64,000 nt of DNA from Euborellia annulipes (GCA_023213315.1 JAKCPI010006084.1:16664-80663), one strand, 5' to 3'; positions 10,746-21,493 are shown, numbered from the stretch's first letter. Made by a program: numbers and translations. The notes: a model not told the origin generated them from the letters alone.

Positions 10746-11299
10746 AATTAAATATATACTGGTATTCAATACAATTTTGTTAAACTTAATTAACATATAA
10801 TAGTATATAATTTAATTTTAACATCAACTACCCTATTGGAATAATATTTAAACGATTTTCTAATTAACCTAAAGAGGAATGTCCAATAATTAAATTTATG
10901 GATTTTCCCTTTTTGTCTTCCCTTTAACCGAAATATTTTAATAAAAATGGAATCTATTGATTATTAGAAATTATATTATATCGAAAACCTGAGAGAGGTG
11001 AAAGATCAGTTGAAATATAACGAAGAAAAGTAAAATCCATCAAATATTCAGAATAACATATATTACTAATAATTTTCAGGCAAATTTTGCTAATTGGTAA
11101 AATAACAAAACTAATTCTTACAAATAATAACTTAAAAATAAATAAAATTGTTTTGCTCATTACAATAGAGTGATCATTCTAACCGAATTTTTTGGAACAG
11201 TCCCTCATTTCAATTCAATGTCCCGCTTCATTACTTGTCCTACATTTTATTTGAAACTCTTTTTTATTTCTGTCAAGTATTTAAATAATTATTTTCAAT
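10746..11299. other. Unassigned AT-rich DNA
   Basis: Very AT-rich with no recognised feature. Confidence 0.4.
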
Positions 11300-11585
11300 T
11301 TTTACTTTCTCTATGTATGTTAATTTATAGATAAAAAGTAGGCGTATTTCATGTCGAAATTTTGATGATCCAAAAAAGTGGGTCCCGCTAAATGGTCTGT
11401 TTATGGGTGAGTGTATGTTCAAAATAAAGCATGAAGAAAATGAGCAACGAGTTTGAAATCAGGAATCCTCCTGATGCGCAAAAATTAGCTCTTAATTAAA
11501 ATACTAGAACTTTTCTGATGTAGTTTTTTTTCCGATTTTCGTAAAATTCGTTCTCACAATTTTAATTAAAATTCAACAATATAAT
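11300..11585 (+). repeat. Family A, old diverged 5' part
   Basis: Starts with TTTACTTTCTC and keeps the GGTCTGTTTATGG, CTAGAACTTTTCTGATGTA and TTTTAATTAAAATTCA blocks in family A order, but is strongly diverged and lacks the terminal CACCAG hairpin. It ends near a short hammerhead-like remnant (GACCGAAACGTTGTC at about 11635). Confidence 0.65.
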
Positions 11586-11661
11586 TGAAAATATATATAT
11601 AAGAGTGTAGTCCCAGAAGGGAATCGCAATTTGTGACCGAAACGTTGTCTTGGAAATAATT

Positions 11662-12620
11662 ATTCTTTGTTCCATTGAGTGCAACCATCACCTACTTCAA
11701 TCTCTACCAAAAAAAGTAATTTCAAATAATTCCGGTAGATGGCATTACAAGGCCTATAGCGCCTACTTCTGTATAAATCAACAATTTTTTTTTTTATTAA
11801 ATTATTAAAAATCAATTCTTACGAATTATGAAAAAAAAAAAATCGTAGTAAAAAAAGTTATTCTTTTAAAAAATGAAAGTCATCGAAATTATTTGTTTTT
11901 CTTCGGATAACAAATTTCACGGCGTTTTATTTTGTTGGAAAGTTCATGGTCCCCTTCCCCCCACTATTCTTCCTTTTCATCGCTATATTCAATATAATTT
12001 TGACTTTAAATTGAATGAAACGAATCTCATCCTCTTCATTTTTTTTTACGTTATAATGTTGTCGGCACGTTTTTTAAGGAAAATTTGAAACGAATCGAAT
12101 TGATCCGCCCGATTTACCAAAAAAAAATGGATATAAGATTCTTATCTAGAACGGGAGTGAATAAAAAAATACAAATAAAGTAATCGTTGAATGGGTTGTA
12201 TTTAGAGTGACCAAATGTCCCGAAATTTTTGAGACGTTCCGACGACTTTCGGCTCTCTTTAGAGGTGTCCGAAATTGATCAATTTGAGACGCTATTTGTC
12301 CCAATTTATATAATAATAATAAATAAAAAAAAAAAAACATCTAGATCGGAAAAATTTTTCAAGCTAACAACCTTAAAATTTAACACAAAGAGACGCAATG
12401 GGAGAACGAAGAACATAAAGCCGGATTCACAGCTCAGGTTTTAATCAATCATTTTAATGAGTGACAAGGGGTGTGGGGTGTATGACTGAGTAGATATTGA
12501 AAAATTAAGAAAAAACCAAAAAAAAAAAAATTCAATAGGCCTATCTATTTTTAATTGTAAAAAATATACAATTGCAAAAATACATAGACTATTAATATAT
12601 ATTGAGCAATCCTCAATTCT
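11662..12620. other. Unassigned AT-rich DNA
   Basis: Contains many A/T homopolymers and short open frames without splice context. No repeat boundary or gene is recognised. Confidence 0.45.
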
Positions 12621-13570
12621 AAAAAACTGGTGTGACTGGCCCCACAGCAAACAACTTTCTCTTACCTTCGGTGATCGAAAGTTGTGCTCTGTACTTGTCC
12701 CACCAGATTTTTTTATGTCGAGATATATTTAGTTCCCTACAGTACGGAACATTTGAATGCAGATGTACAGATGTAAAATTTATAAGTATGGCAAAATATT
12801 TATATTCTGTTACCATGGCTACCATTCCTCTCCTACCCTTCCTATGAAGTACAAGAGTAAAGTATGCTTCAAACAATTTTTAGGGCAAAATGTGAATATA
12901 CATTTTAAAGAGAATCTAAAAAAATAATTGATTTTTGAATTCTAATCAAAATCGTTAGAGCGAATTTTGAGAAAATCGAAAAAAAAAACTGGAAAAGTAC
13001 ATCAGTAAAATATTATTACTCTTTGGCCGATTTTGTTCAAAAGCTTCATGTCAAGTCCCATGGAGGTGCCTAACTTAAATATAAAATTTCAACCTCGTAG
13101 CACTTTTCGTTTTTGAGATATTTTGTTCACAGAACAGACAGTCACACCATGTCGCGAAAACAAGGGCGGATACAAGGGGGGTAAAGGGGTAATTACCCCC
13201 CCCCCCCCGAGATTTGAAAAAATACCTTTTTTTCGAAAAAAAATTTATTTTTAATGTAAAATTTTAAAAATTAATACTTAAAAATTTGATTTGTATTTAT
13301 ATTCTGGCAAACAAGTACAGATTGCGCCTTTAAATTACCGAAATTAAGAAAAAATTGTGTGCTGTGCGACGAGTCACACCAGATTACCCCCCCCCCCGAG
13401 AAACACCTCTGGATCCGCCCTTGCGCGAAAACTACTTTTTTGGATTCAGGGGACCTCAAAACGTGAAGATCCATCAAAATCTCGACATCGAATTTTTGAC
13501 ATGAAAGCAATACCTTCTCTCTACATATACAGTATTAACATATATAATATATAGAGGTATGAGAAATTTA
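12621..13570 (-). repeat. Family A repeat split by a hAT-like element
   Basis: A nearly complete family A copy on the minus strand, from the AACTGGTGTGACTGG hairpin to the AGAGGTATGAGAAA end. It is interrupted in its CGCGAAAACCAC block by the element at 13161-13423. Removing that insert restores the arrangement seen in uninterrupted copies at 7964-8575 and 38455-39145. Confidence 0.9.
13161..13423. mobile_element. hAT-like miniature element, family H1
   Basis: A 263-bp insertion with terminal inverted repeats CAAGGGCGGAT / ATCCGCCCTTG and a perfect 8-bp target duplication CGCGAAAA (13153-13160 and 13424-13431). The empty site is visible in other family A copies. Eight-base duplications and CARGGG-type ends are characteristic of the hAT superfamily. 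C/G homopolymers near both ends resemble the copy at 47362-47629. No transposase frame. Confidence 0.92.
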
Positions 13571-13860
13571 ATTAAGTATCACCGAGGCTTAAAATAAAGT
13601 TTGTTAAATACGCGAAGCATTATCTATTCTTTAAAAAGATCGCCCGCCTGTAAGGGCCTATATTCCGTCGATAGATACCGAATGGCATACAATCTTTTCC
13701 CTCGGGATCAAATATCTGAGATTTACGAGAACTCTCGGTAGTCGTTCTTCTTTCCATAAAAAAATATCTTGAAAATATTAATCTTGGTGGTGGATTTCTT
13801 GATCAATTCAGAGAATAAGCAAACTTTTAAGAGTCTCCTGAGAGTAACCGAAACGTCGCT
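13571..13860. other. Unassigned, with a possible hammerhead remnant
   Basis: Near 13828-13860 the sequence CCTGAGAGTAACCGAAACGTCG resembles the hammerhead box order but lacks a proper CUGANGA-stem II arrangement. Nothing else is recognised. Confidence 0.3.
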
Positions 13861-14050
13861 CTTTGTTTTGGCGTGGAGAGCACCGTTAATTGCCGGCCGG
13901 GAATGTTGCTGCTGCTGCTGCTAATTGGCCGTCTTGGCCGGTGGTCCTCCGCAGGGGGCGCCGTTAATTAATCTCAAAGAATAGGGGGAGGGGGGGACGA
14001 TCTCCGGAAGGGACATTTCGAAACCCCCCTCTCTCTCCCCCGATCTAATT
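13861..14050. other. GC-rich island, possible conserved non-coding element
   Basis: A non-repetitive GC-rich island with two copies of CCGTTAATT, a short GCT run (GCTGCTGCTGCTGCTAATT) and GTTAATTAATC homeodomain-type cores. No splice-bounded open frame was found. It looks unlike the surrounding repeats and may be regulatory; that is inference from composition and motifs only. Confidence 0.35.
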
Positions 14051-14157
14051 TTCAATAACACAAAACGAAAAAATTATTGTTGTTATATATATTAATTTCT
14101 TCAAACATTTTAAAGCTATCAGTTTTGGATTAATTTCTTGAAAATTTTCATTAATTT

Positions 14158-14818
14158 TTAATTTCTCTTACCTATGTATATATGTAAAATATTTATATAG
14201 ACATATAGAGAGGAAGTATTGGATTCATGTCAAAAATTCGATGTCGAGATTTTAGAGATATACACGTTTTGAGGTCCCCTGAATCCAAAAAAGTGGTTTT
14301 CTCGACATAGTGTGTCTGTCTGTCTGCCTGTGTGACTGTGAACAAAATATCTCAAGAACGAAAAGAGCTAGGTGGTTGAAATTTTATACTTAAGTTAGGC
14401 ACCCCCCTGGCAAGTGCTTTTGAATAAAATCGGCCAAAGAGTATTAGTACTTTACTGATGTAATTTTTCAGTTTTTTTTTCGATTTTCTCAAAATTCGCT
14501 CCAACAATTTTGAATTGAAATTCAAAAATCGATTATTTTTTAGATAGTCTATAAAAGGTATATTCTCATTTTGCTTTCAAAATTGTTTGAAGCACACTTT
14601 ACTCTTGTATTTCATAGGAAAAATAGGAGAAATTGTTTCCAAAAAAATATAAATATTTTTCTGTTTATAAATTTTACATCTTGAATTTTAATATATCGGC
14701 GAAAACTAAATATATCTCGACACAAAAAAATCTGGTGTGACAAGTACAGAACACAACTTTCGATTACCGAAGGTAAGAGAAAGTTGTGTGCTGTGCAGCC
14801 AGTCACACCAGATTTTTT
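14158..14818 (+). repeat. Family A repeat, near full length
   Basis: Both hairpin ends are present: TTTCTCTTACCTATGTATAT at the left and the paired arms AATCTGGTGTGAC / GTCACACCAGATT at 14730-14818. Internal blocks follow the prototype in order. Confidence 0.88.
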
Positions 14819-15749
14819 ATTTTATTTCATGAAAGAGCATCAGGACCGTCGAATTTATGTGAATTTCCCAGAGAGACACGGTTATTTGACCTAAAAATCG
14901 GTGCATTTATAATATGAAGACGAGATTAACAAAAAAGATTTTTTCATTTGTCGGCTCTTGTCATGACGTCATTTCCCTCACCTATTTTTTGCATTTCAGA
15001 AATCGAATTTTATATATTGAAAAAAAAAAATTGATTTCATCGATTGATTTGCTTCATTGGAGATTAAATTATACGGACATAGCTCTTAATTTAATAAAAA
15101 TTCCTCCCTTCCATTTTGATTTATCCCTTAAAAATGTATTTTATTCACACTTGGTGACGTCACATTTTCAAGGTGAGGCGAGAGAATAGAAGAGTCAAAA
15201 AAAATGATGTTTAAATATTTCTAAAAGCATCGAAATGGATTGGTCATGGATAAGAAGAGACAGACAGACATTCCATCTTATATTAATAAAAGAAAAAAAT
15301 ATTACATATAATAATATTAATAATTTATGATGGTCATTTGACAACCAAAATAATTAAAATTTTTCGAATTTTATAGTTTAAATCATCAAATAATTAAATT
15401 ACCATTTTTAAACAAAAATTTTGTATATAAATTTCTATGAGAGGGGAGAAGCGATTGATCAAGTACGTAGCTTAATCTTAAATTTGTTTTTTCTTTTTTT
15501 AGAGCTCAAATGCATCTTGAGGCGCGAGGTTAGAATATGACATACAGAATAAGAGAATAATAAATGTCAAAATATTATTTCTGGTTTATTAATTTGAAGT
15601 TGTTCTCCAACCCTTGGGTGTCTATTTCGAATTAACTCTTCAGGAGTTATATTCAAATTAGATTTATGTTTATAATAAAAATAATAAATTGCTTGTGGCT
15701 GTGGTGTGATTATATTAGAGGGATGTAGATATCATCCAAATTTGAATGT
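14819..15749. other. Unassigned DNA with two CRE-like sites
   Basis: No repeat or exon is recognised. Two perfect TGACGTCA palindromes lie 191 bp apart at 14964-14971 and 15155-15162. The frame between them (14914-15189) is open for 91 codons but is AT-driven and lacks splice sites or homology. Confidence 0.4.
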
Positions 15750-15759
15750 CCGAATACTC

Positions 15760-15810
15760 CCAGAATAAGACATTTCGGTCTGAATTTAGTTGGCCATCTT
15801 CAGTTATTGG
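15760..15810 (-). ncRNA. Hammerhead ribozyme motif, left arm
   Basis: On the minus strand AATAA, CTGAAGA, T, a stem II with one mismatch (GGCC/GACC), GAAA, TGTC and TTATT. The catalytic boxes are intact. Stem III uses a U-G pair instead of C-G. Confidence 0.6.
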
Positions 15811-16088
15811 AAATTATACATATACTGTATTGCAAAACACAGATGTTAGTGGATTTGTCAATAATAATATTTATTTGCTTCATATAAAATTATATGGCTC
15901 CTGTCCTCAAGATCAGAGATAAAAATCATTTTATCTCTCAAAGATCTTAAGACTCTTAAGATAAAAATCATTTATCTCTGATCTTGGGGACAGGAGCCAT
16001 ATAATTTTATATGAAGCAAATAAATATTATTATTGACAAATCCTGGTTCAATCACATCTGTATTTTGCAATACAGTATGTGTATAATT

Positions 16089-16140
16089 TCCAATAACTGA
16101 AGATGGCCAAATAAATTCAGGCCGAAACGTCTTATTCTGG
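16089..16140 (+). ncRNA. Hammerhead ribozyme, complete core
   Basis: CCAATAA, CTGAAGA, T, stem II GGCC/GGCC with an 11-base loop, GAAA, CGTC, then TTATTCTGG. Stem I is five pairs (AATAA/TTATT), a CU bulge, then CC/GG. Stem III is the loopless A-U, C-G form. Predicted cleavage after 16131. Confidence 0.72.
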
Positions 16141-16228
16141 GAGTTTTATTGAACTCAGGCTCATTATAATGAATACTATCCACCAATAATGTATCTGGAC
16201 AGGGAAGCTTTTAAATTATTATTATTTT

Positions 16229-16510
16229 GCCCCCGGGCTTGGTGTAGTAGGTAGCGTGCCTACCTCCTATACTAAACATCGCGGGTTTGGACCCTAGTCA
16301 GTCCGATGAATTTATTTAAGCCATTTGGATACCAGATGGCTTAAATAGAAATTCCTGGACCCCCAATAGATACAGGGTATATTAAACATACGAGTATCGT
16401 TTAAAATCTTAAATGGCCTAAGTTGCACAAAAGACTGTGTGAATGTGTGTGTGGGTGAGTGTGAGTGTGAATGTGAATGAAAAAAAAGTGAGAATGTTTA
16501 AAAAAAAATT
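16229..16510 (+). mobile_element. Family B tRNA-derived SINE, full length
   Basis: Head GGGCTTGGTGTAGTAGGTAG (A box) and GGGTTTGGACCC (B box), separated by a typical tRNA distance. The body has the inverted pair AAGCCATTTGG...AGATGGCTT and a TGTGTGAATGTG-rich tail closing in poly(A) near 16500. No protein is encoded; mobilisation would require a LINE in trans. Confidence 0.85.
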
Positions 16511-17460
16511 GTTTTTTTTATTGTTCTAATTTTGTGTACAAAATACGAATATACAGTATTTTAAATAAAATCACCTGTCTTTTGGAGAAAAAATTTTCAT
16601 CGTTGAGTCATAGAAAATTTGTTTATTAATTTATTTAAATTTAAATTTAGAACGATAATGTTTATAGTTTCTATAATAAATAAAATTAAGACTACGATTA
16701 TATGAGGTAAACTAAACCAAAATTTAACTAACAATCAAAACGTTCCTAAAGGAGTTCAGAAAAGTGAGAAGATAATCGTGAAATGGCAGCAATTGGGTCA
16801 CAGATTTATTAGACTATCGAAATTCGATAAATGTGTATTCATAAAATTTCTGGACAATATAATCCAAATTTAAACATTTTCTCATATACCCCGAAAATGA
16901 CCAAACAGACAATTTAATTTCACTTTAACTCCTAATAACAATGAAAATCAATTTTCTAATTTCAATTTGGCTTGTACTCATGTGCATAAAGGAAATACGG
17001 TGATTAAGTACAAATAAAGTCTATTATTTGTGCGGCGATGACAAAAGATGCGAAGACAAGAACTGAAGAAGGATGTCGGTGAAGACACCCGGTCAAATAA
17101 AAATAAAGAAAGATTCAATTTCCTTTGTCGACGTTTGAACACGTGTCTTGGCTTTTCATCAAGGAGATGGGTGTGGTGGCTAGCTACTCTTCAACAGGCT
17201 AATTTTTATTTAATATTTCGAAATACGATATTTGGAATAAAAGAATCTCGTTTGGCTTTGGCATAATCATTTAAAAGAGATATTGAGAGAGTTTCTATAA
17301 ACAGGTCCAAAGAAAACTAATAATAATAAATTAGTTATGAAAATTTGCATTTCCATTGCCTGTTTTCCATATTGTACTCCATGAGATAGAAATTTTCAAA
17401 AAATAAGAATAAGAATCTATATTTGTGGATTATGAATAAATTTAATTATAAAAAACTCAC
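16511..17460. other. Mostly unassigned; hammerhead remnant near 17123-17165
   Basis: AT-rich, no gene. Around 17123-17165 the minus strand reads CCTTGATGA ... CAAACGTCGAC, a degenerate hammerhead with both boxes mutated and flanks CCTT/AAAGG still complementary. Confidence 0.4.
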
Positions 17461-17575
17461 CATTTTTCTTTTTGAGATGCCAAACAGCGTGTCAGGTGGT
17501 GCTTTCTCGTGCCTGAATGAAGCGAAGGATTTAGAGCCGAACAGCGTTTGATGGCTACCAAGGCGGGTGCGCGAT
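17461..17575 (-). CDS. Putative coding exon of an unrecognised minus-strand gene
   Basis: A 115-bp island reads open in one frame on the minus strand for 38 codons (one leading base, then SRTRLGSHQTLFGSKSFASF..., ending in ISKRKM). It is bounded by a pyrimidine-rich acceptor TTCTTCTTTTGCAG and a consensus donor GTGAGT. It is markedly GC-richer than its flanks and shared with no repeat in the window. It begins needing one base and ends in phase 0, which fits the end phase of the candidate exon at 37426-37537. The peptide is basic and Ser-rich; I do not recognise the family. It could instead be part of a regulatory island, but both splice sites and the open frame argue for an exon. Confidence 0.6.
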
Positions 17576-17759
17576 CTGCAAAAGAAGAAATAAAGAAAAT
17601 TAATATATCATTTAATAAATAGGAACAATTTTTTCTAAACTAGGCCCTAAAATAAATTTTTTATTGGACCGACTTGACCTGAATAAAAAAACTCCATAAT
17701 CATCACAGTCCTAGTATCGTAGTTATGGCTGTTGAGTTGTATCAAGGAAGGGTTGCAGG

Positions 17760-18050
17760 GGCAGAGACTGGCAGTCAATAAATATTTTATTGGGCCGACG
17801 ATAGAGGCCATCTTCAGGGCTCAATAAGTGTCAAGGAAATATTATAATTTGCATTAGGCAGCTATAGACTGAGAGATCTTTCAATTCATTCTTTCATTGA
17901 AAGATCTCTCACATGATAGGCGTCACTACATATAGCTGTCTAATGCAAATTATACATATTTCCTTAAAACTTATTGGGCCCTAAAGATGGTCTCTTTTGA
18001 GATCAAAACGTCGACCAAATAAAATATTTAAAGAAAAAATTTGATTGCCA
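17760..18050. mobile_element. Hammerhead palindrome element, family 4, decayed
   Basis: Inverted arms share TAATGCAAATTAT-type and AGATCTCTCA blocks, meeting near 17890. The left motif (minus) keeps CTGAAGA but has lost the GAAA box by deletion. The right motif reads CTAAAGA with stem II GGTCTC/GAGATC and AAAAC, so both boxes carry a purine change. Probably inactive. Confidence 0.7.
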
Positions 18051-18102
18051 ACCCGAGTAAAAATGATTAAAAATGATCGAGGGATACACTCGCCTGCAGC
18101 AG

Positions 18103-18942
18103 GGACTTTCTCTTACTTTGGGTAATCGAAATTTGTGTTCTGTGCTTGTCACACCAGATTTTTTTGAGTTGAGATTTATTTAGTTTCCGCCGATATATAA
18201 TTATATTAGAATTCAAGAAACATGGGAAAATATTTATATTTTTTAATAAAAGTGTAAGATGGCTGTTATTTATTAATCTTAAGGAGTGGATTTGCGCCCG
18301 GGGTGGGGGGGGGGGGCAACGGGGGGGGGGGGGGTTTGAGGGAAAGTGGATTTGCAGCCAGGAGAATAAAAAACTATTTTTATTCTCCTAGCTGCAAATC
18401 CACTTCCTTAAGATTATTTATATTTTGTTTCCATGGCAACCATTTCTTCTATATTTCCTATGAAGTACAAAAGTTAAGTGGTCTTAAAACAATTTTGAGA
18501 GCAAAATGAGAATATACATTTTAAAGAGCATCTAAAAAATAATTGATCGTTAGAGCGAATTTTGAGAAAATCGAAAAAAAAAAACAGAAAAAGTACATCA
18601 CTAAAGTACTAATACTCTTTGGCCGATTTTGTTCAAAAGCTTTGTGTCATGTCTCATAGGGGTACCGAACTTAAACTTAAAATTTCAACCTCCTAGCTTT
18701 TACTTTCTCTTATTTTAATTATCCATTTAAGACTGCTTAATAGCTTACAGGCATCGGACCAGCCTCTTATTTTAATTCTTGAGATATTTTGTTCACACAC
18801 ACACATGTCGCGAAAACCACTTTTTTGATTCAGGGGACCTCAAAACGTGTATATCCATTAAAATCTTGATATCGAATTTTTGACATGAATCCAATACTTT
18901 CTATCTCTATATATATTAACATATATATAGAGGTAAAAGAAG
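18103..18942 (-). repeat. Family A repeat with two internal insertions
   Basis: Family A runs on the minus strand from the hairpin remnant at 18103 to the ATATATATAGAGGTAAAAGA end. Inserted sequence lies at 18243-18415 (with target duplication) and around 18703-18775. The second insert begins like a family A end (TTTACTTTCTCTTA) and is followed by unrelated sequence, so it may be a truncated second family A copy. Confidence 0.8.
18243..18415. mobile_element. Small inverted-repeat insertion with G tracts
   Basis: A 173-bp insertion in family A with 11-bp duplication ATTTATATTTT (18232-18242 and 18416-18426). It contains inverted blocks TCTTAAGGA / TCCTTAAGA and GGATTTGCAGC / GCTGCAAATCC, plus long G runs at 18301-18336. 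The duplication length resembles the hammerhead palindromes, but I see no ribozyme boxes. Confidence 0.65.
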
Positions 18943-19079
18943 TTCGCCAATAGGCGAAAAGGTTTGCCGTTTCCTTTTCAAGAGTAATCACATCTTGTCA
19001 TTATAACGTGTTAGTTCTTCACACAAAAGAATGAAGCCAATTTTTTTTTTTTTTTTCAACTAAGATTAAATTATTTTTC

Positions 19080-19365
19080 GATATTAAAAGCTGTCCGTTT
19101 CCAAGGGGTGGTTAATATAGTTTAAAGATAATAGAATCTTCCATCCAAAGAGGGTCAGAGACGGTTCGAAAGGTGGCGATTGTAGACGTGAGGTGTTGAT
19201 GGAGATCCAGGCGCCAGGACCACACGCGCTACAAAGGGTCTGACCGGCCCTTGTAGGTCTCAATTTGCAACAGGATATTGGCCAATAGAGATTTATTGCC
19301 AGGGCGGTCCTCCCTGAAGCCCAGGTGAGAAAAAATGACCGGCGGTTCAAAAGCCACAAGCATTT
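19080..19365. other. GC-balanced non-repetitive island
   Basis: About 280 bp of complex sequence in AT-rich surroundings. The minus strand is open for 91 codons (19084-19359, MWLLNRRSFF...), but no consensus splice sites bound it and the peptide is unfamiliar. It could be an exon, a conserved non-coding element or an old insertion; I cannot decide. Confidence 0.3.
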
Positions 19366-19569
19366 TCACACATATATAATCATAGAACCCCACTCTTTCT
19401 CTTTTTTCTATATAGAAAAAATTATATTCTTTGAACTAACTTCCTTTTGAAACCATATAAAAATATTAATTTTAAGGAATTTTCTAAAATATTTTAATTT
19501 ACCATTACGAAGGTCTTTTTCTTTAATAAATGGTTGAAAGCAACTATTAATCTAGCATCCGAAAAATAA

Positions 19570-19660
19570 AGAGCCTGGCAACAGATTAGAGCAACAGCCA
19601 CCAAGATCGTTGCAATCAGTGGAGAAAGCCTCGGATGGGTGGCCCCGGGAATCAGCATAT
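19570..19660. repeat. Family G dispersed repeat, copy 3
   Basis: Contains CAACAGCCACCAAGATCGTT and a GGTGGCC segment as in copies at 5440-5580 and 10619-10745. Confidence 0.6.
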
Positions 19661-19803
19661 GGCAAATATTTTGAAGTGCTTAGTGCCATAATACTGTATT
19701 AGTACTTATAAGTTTTTATATAAAGATAAATAGTATTATTTACTGATGAGTAGCAGGATGAAGAAAGAAAAGAAGCTAGTATTTATTTCATTTATTTAAT
19801 ACC

Positions 19804-19850
19804 CATTAGGCTAACGTTTCGGTCTCGGTCGAGACCATCTTCAGAGCTAC
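19804..19850 (-). ncRNA. Hammerhead ribozyme, complete core
   Basis: On the minus strand AGCT, CTGAAGA, T, stem II GGTCTC/GAGACC (perfect six pairs, loop GACC), GAAA, CGTT, AGCC. The cleavage triplet is GUU rather than GUC, still of the NUH type. The contiguous stem I is only about three pairs. The mirror motif at 20764-20809 reads ATGAAGA and is core-damaged. Confidence 0.65.
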
Positions 19851-20012
19851 AATCTATCGTCGATTGAACGCACCATATGACTGTTACTCTTCCTAATAAT
19901 ATACTCAATTGTTTTAAACCTCTGTATATTGATAAATTATAACTTATTGGTTATGAATTATATAATTGAGTCTATGATATTTATCTCATATTGACAGCCC
20001 ATAAGGTATATA

Positions 20013-20658
20013 TGGGTCATTCCATGCCAAATCGACAATTTTTTTCCTGATCCCCGCGGATTTTTTTTTCAGTAAAGTAATAATTTTTAGTAAGATGACG
20101 ACTTAAAATTTTCGAATAAAATATCATTTTTCAATTTCTAAAGTTTCACGAGAAAGCTGAAAAAATTTCTTAAAAAAGTTACGTAAAAAATAAACCAAAT
20201 TTCAAGAAAAAATTTTTTATAACAAAAAAAAAAATTAGAAGCGATCGTTGGCACATCTTGAAATTAGCGGGGATAATTGTAGAATTAGTTGAAGTTTTTT
20301 TGAGTTAAAAAAAAAAATGGTCGGATTAAAATTAGGGTTTAAAAAAAAAACTGAAATATTTCATATATCCGGGCTTCTAAAATAATTTTTGTATTCTTTT
20401 CTGAAAACTACAATAAAAAACAAAATTTTTATAGCCTTGCGGGGTTCCGAAATATCAATTTTAAAATAAGTTATAGTTATTTAAAAAAAAAAGAGCAGTT
20501 TTTGTCAAAAATCCATAACTTTTTTTTTTAGTTGGGTAAAAAAATTTGAAAAAATTCTCAAAAATGTCTTTTAAGGGGAAGAAAAAAAGATAGAAAATTT
20601 TCAGGGAAATCCGAGGGGATCAGGAAAAAAATTTGTCAATTTGGCATGGAATGACCCA
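20013..20658. mobile_element. Inverted-repeat element of 646 bp, class unknown
   Basis: Terminal inverted repeats of about 50 bp start TGGGTCATTCCATGCCAAAT and end as the reverse complement. The flanks are TATA on both sides, so the target duplication may be TATA or TA. The interior is AT-rich, non-coding and includes G/A-rich blocks. It sits inside the hammerhead element of 19744-20901. TIR length and possible 4-bp duplication do not fix the superfamily. Confidence 0.75.
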
Positions 20659-20914
20659 TATATTTTCTATATCTTTTGTATTTTATATTATTAGTCATGA
20701 ATTAGTAATGTGTTGAAAGAAAATTGTAATTTTAAAATTTATCCTCATCCTTGCTATGTTGTAGCTATGAAGATGGTCTCGACCGAGACCGAAACGTTAG
20801 CCTAATGGGTACTAAATAAATGAAATAAATACTAGCTGCTTTTCTTTCTTCATCCTGCTACTCATCAACAACTTTTATCCAGTTATAAATCTACTTTTCT
20901 CTAGTATTATTTAC

Positions 20915-21134
20915 CATAATAACCTTGTATATATATACAACTAAGCCGGAATATTTGCAAATTAAAGGACTTCAGATAGACCAATAAAAATTTACTTGTT
21001 TTATTCTCCACACTTGCATATATTCGAATCCGAACAGTCTTCTCCAGTTATAAAAATCTGTTTTTTTTTTTTTTTTTTTTTTTGAATAAAATATTTTGGA
21101 GAGCCTATTTATTTTATTTTTTGGAGAATAAATC
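20915..21134. other. Unassigned AT-rich DNA with T homopolymer
   Basis: A T run of more than 20 bases lies at about 21061-21083. Nothing else is recognised. Confidence 0.4.
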
Positions 21135-21210
21135 GACAGCAAGCAAAGCCTCGAAAGATCGAACTCACGATGCTGGCCCAATAAATATGACAGCTGGCCA
21201 GCGACAGAAT
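21135..21210 (-). other. Possible tRNA-derived segment
   Basis: On the minus strand CTGGCCAGCTGTCA resembles an A box and GTGAGTTCGATCT resembles a B box (GGTTCGANTCC), about 35 bp apart. Stems are not convincing, so this is at most a tRNA-derived SINE head or pseudogene. A TCTGTC-rich simple repeat follows to about 21260. Confidence 0.3.
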
Positions 21211-21493
21211 CTGTCTCTCTGTCTCTGGGCTGTCGTCTGTCCGTCTCTCTGTCTGTTATTTCAAAGAATGTCCCCCCATCGAGGACACTCACGCACACGG
21301 ACAGACTTTTTATTTGTTATTTTGCATTCAAAACATTCACTCATTCATTTGATCATATTAAAATACATTTAATCCTCACAAACAAGTGAAAAAATATTTT
21401 TTTTTTTCCGTGTTTGATTCTTTTATGTAAATAGATTTTTTTCTTAACACGCCAATTCTATATGCCACGGCTAGGATTTACCAATTGTTTTTT

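Larger units (their letters stand above)
15750..16150. mobile_element. Hammerhead palindrome element, family 3
   Basis: Long inverted arms (about 15757-15945 and 15970-16146) share TAAATATTATTATTGACAA and CAGGAGCCATATAATTTTAT blocks. The outer part of each arm is a hammerhead motif pointing outward. The centre is a further small AGATCTTAAGA-type palindrome. I did not find a clear target duplication. No coding sequence. Confidence 0.8.
19744..20901. mobile_element. Hammerhead palindrome element, family 5, with nested inverted-repeat element
   Basis: Inverted arms (about 19746-19850 and 20765-20872) share CAGGATGAAGAAAGAAAAG, TTTATTTCATTTATTTA and the ribozyme. A perfect 13-bp duplication TAGTATTATTTAC flanks it (19731-19743 and 20902-20914), with an unpaired right tail of about 30 nt. 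The central part is interrupted by the element at 20013-20658. Confidence 0.85.

Noticed and set aside
13828..13860. Additional hammerhead at CCTGAGAGTAACCGAAACGTC
   Set aside because: Only the GAAACGTC half matches. There is no CUGANGA box at the correct distance and no stem II, so it is at most a remnant.
14914..15189. 91-codon plus-strand open frame as a gene
   Set aside because: It is strongly AT-driven, has low-complexity residues, and lacks splice sites and recognisable domains.
19084..19359. 91-codon minus-strand open frame as an exon
   Set aside because: The composition is exon-like, but no consensus acceptor/donor pair bounds it and the peptide is unfamiliar. Kept only as an unassigned island.
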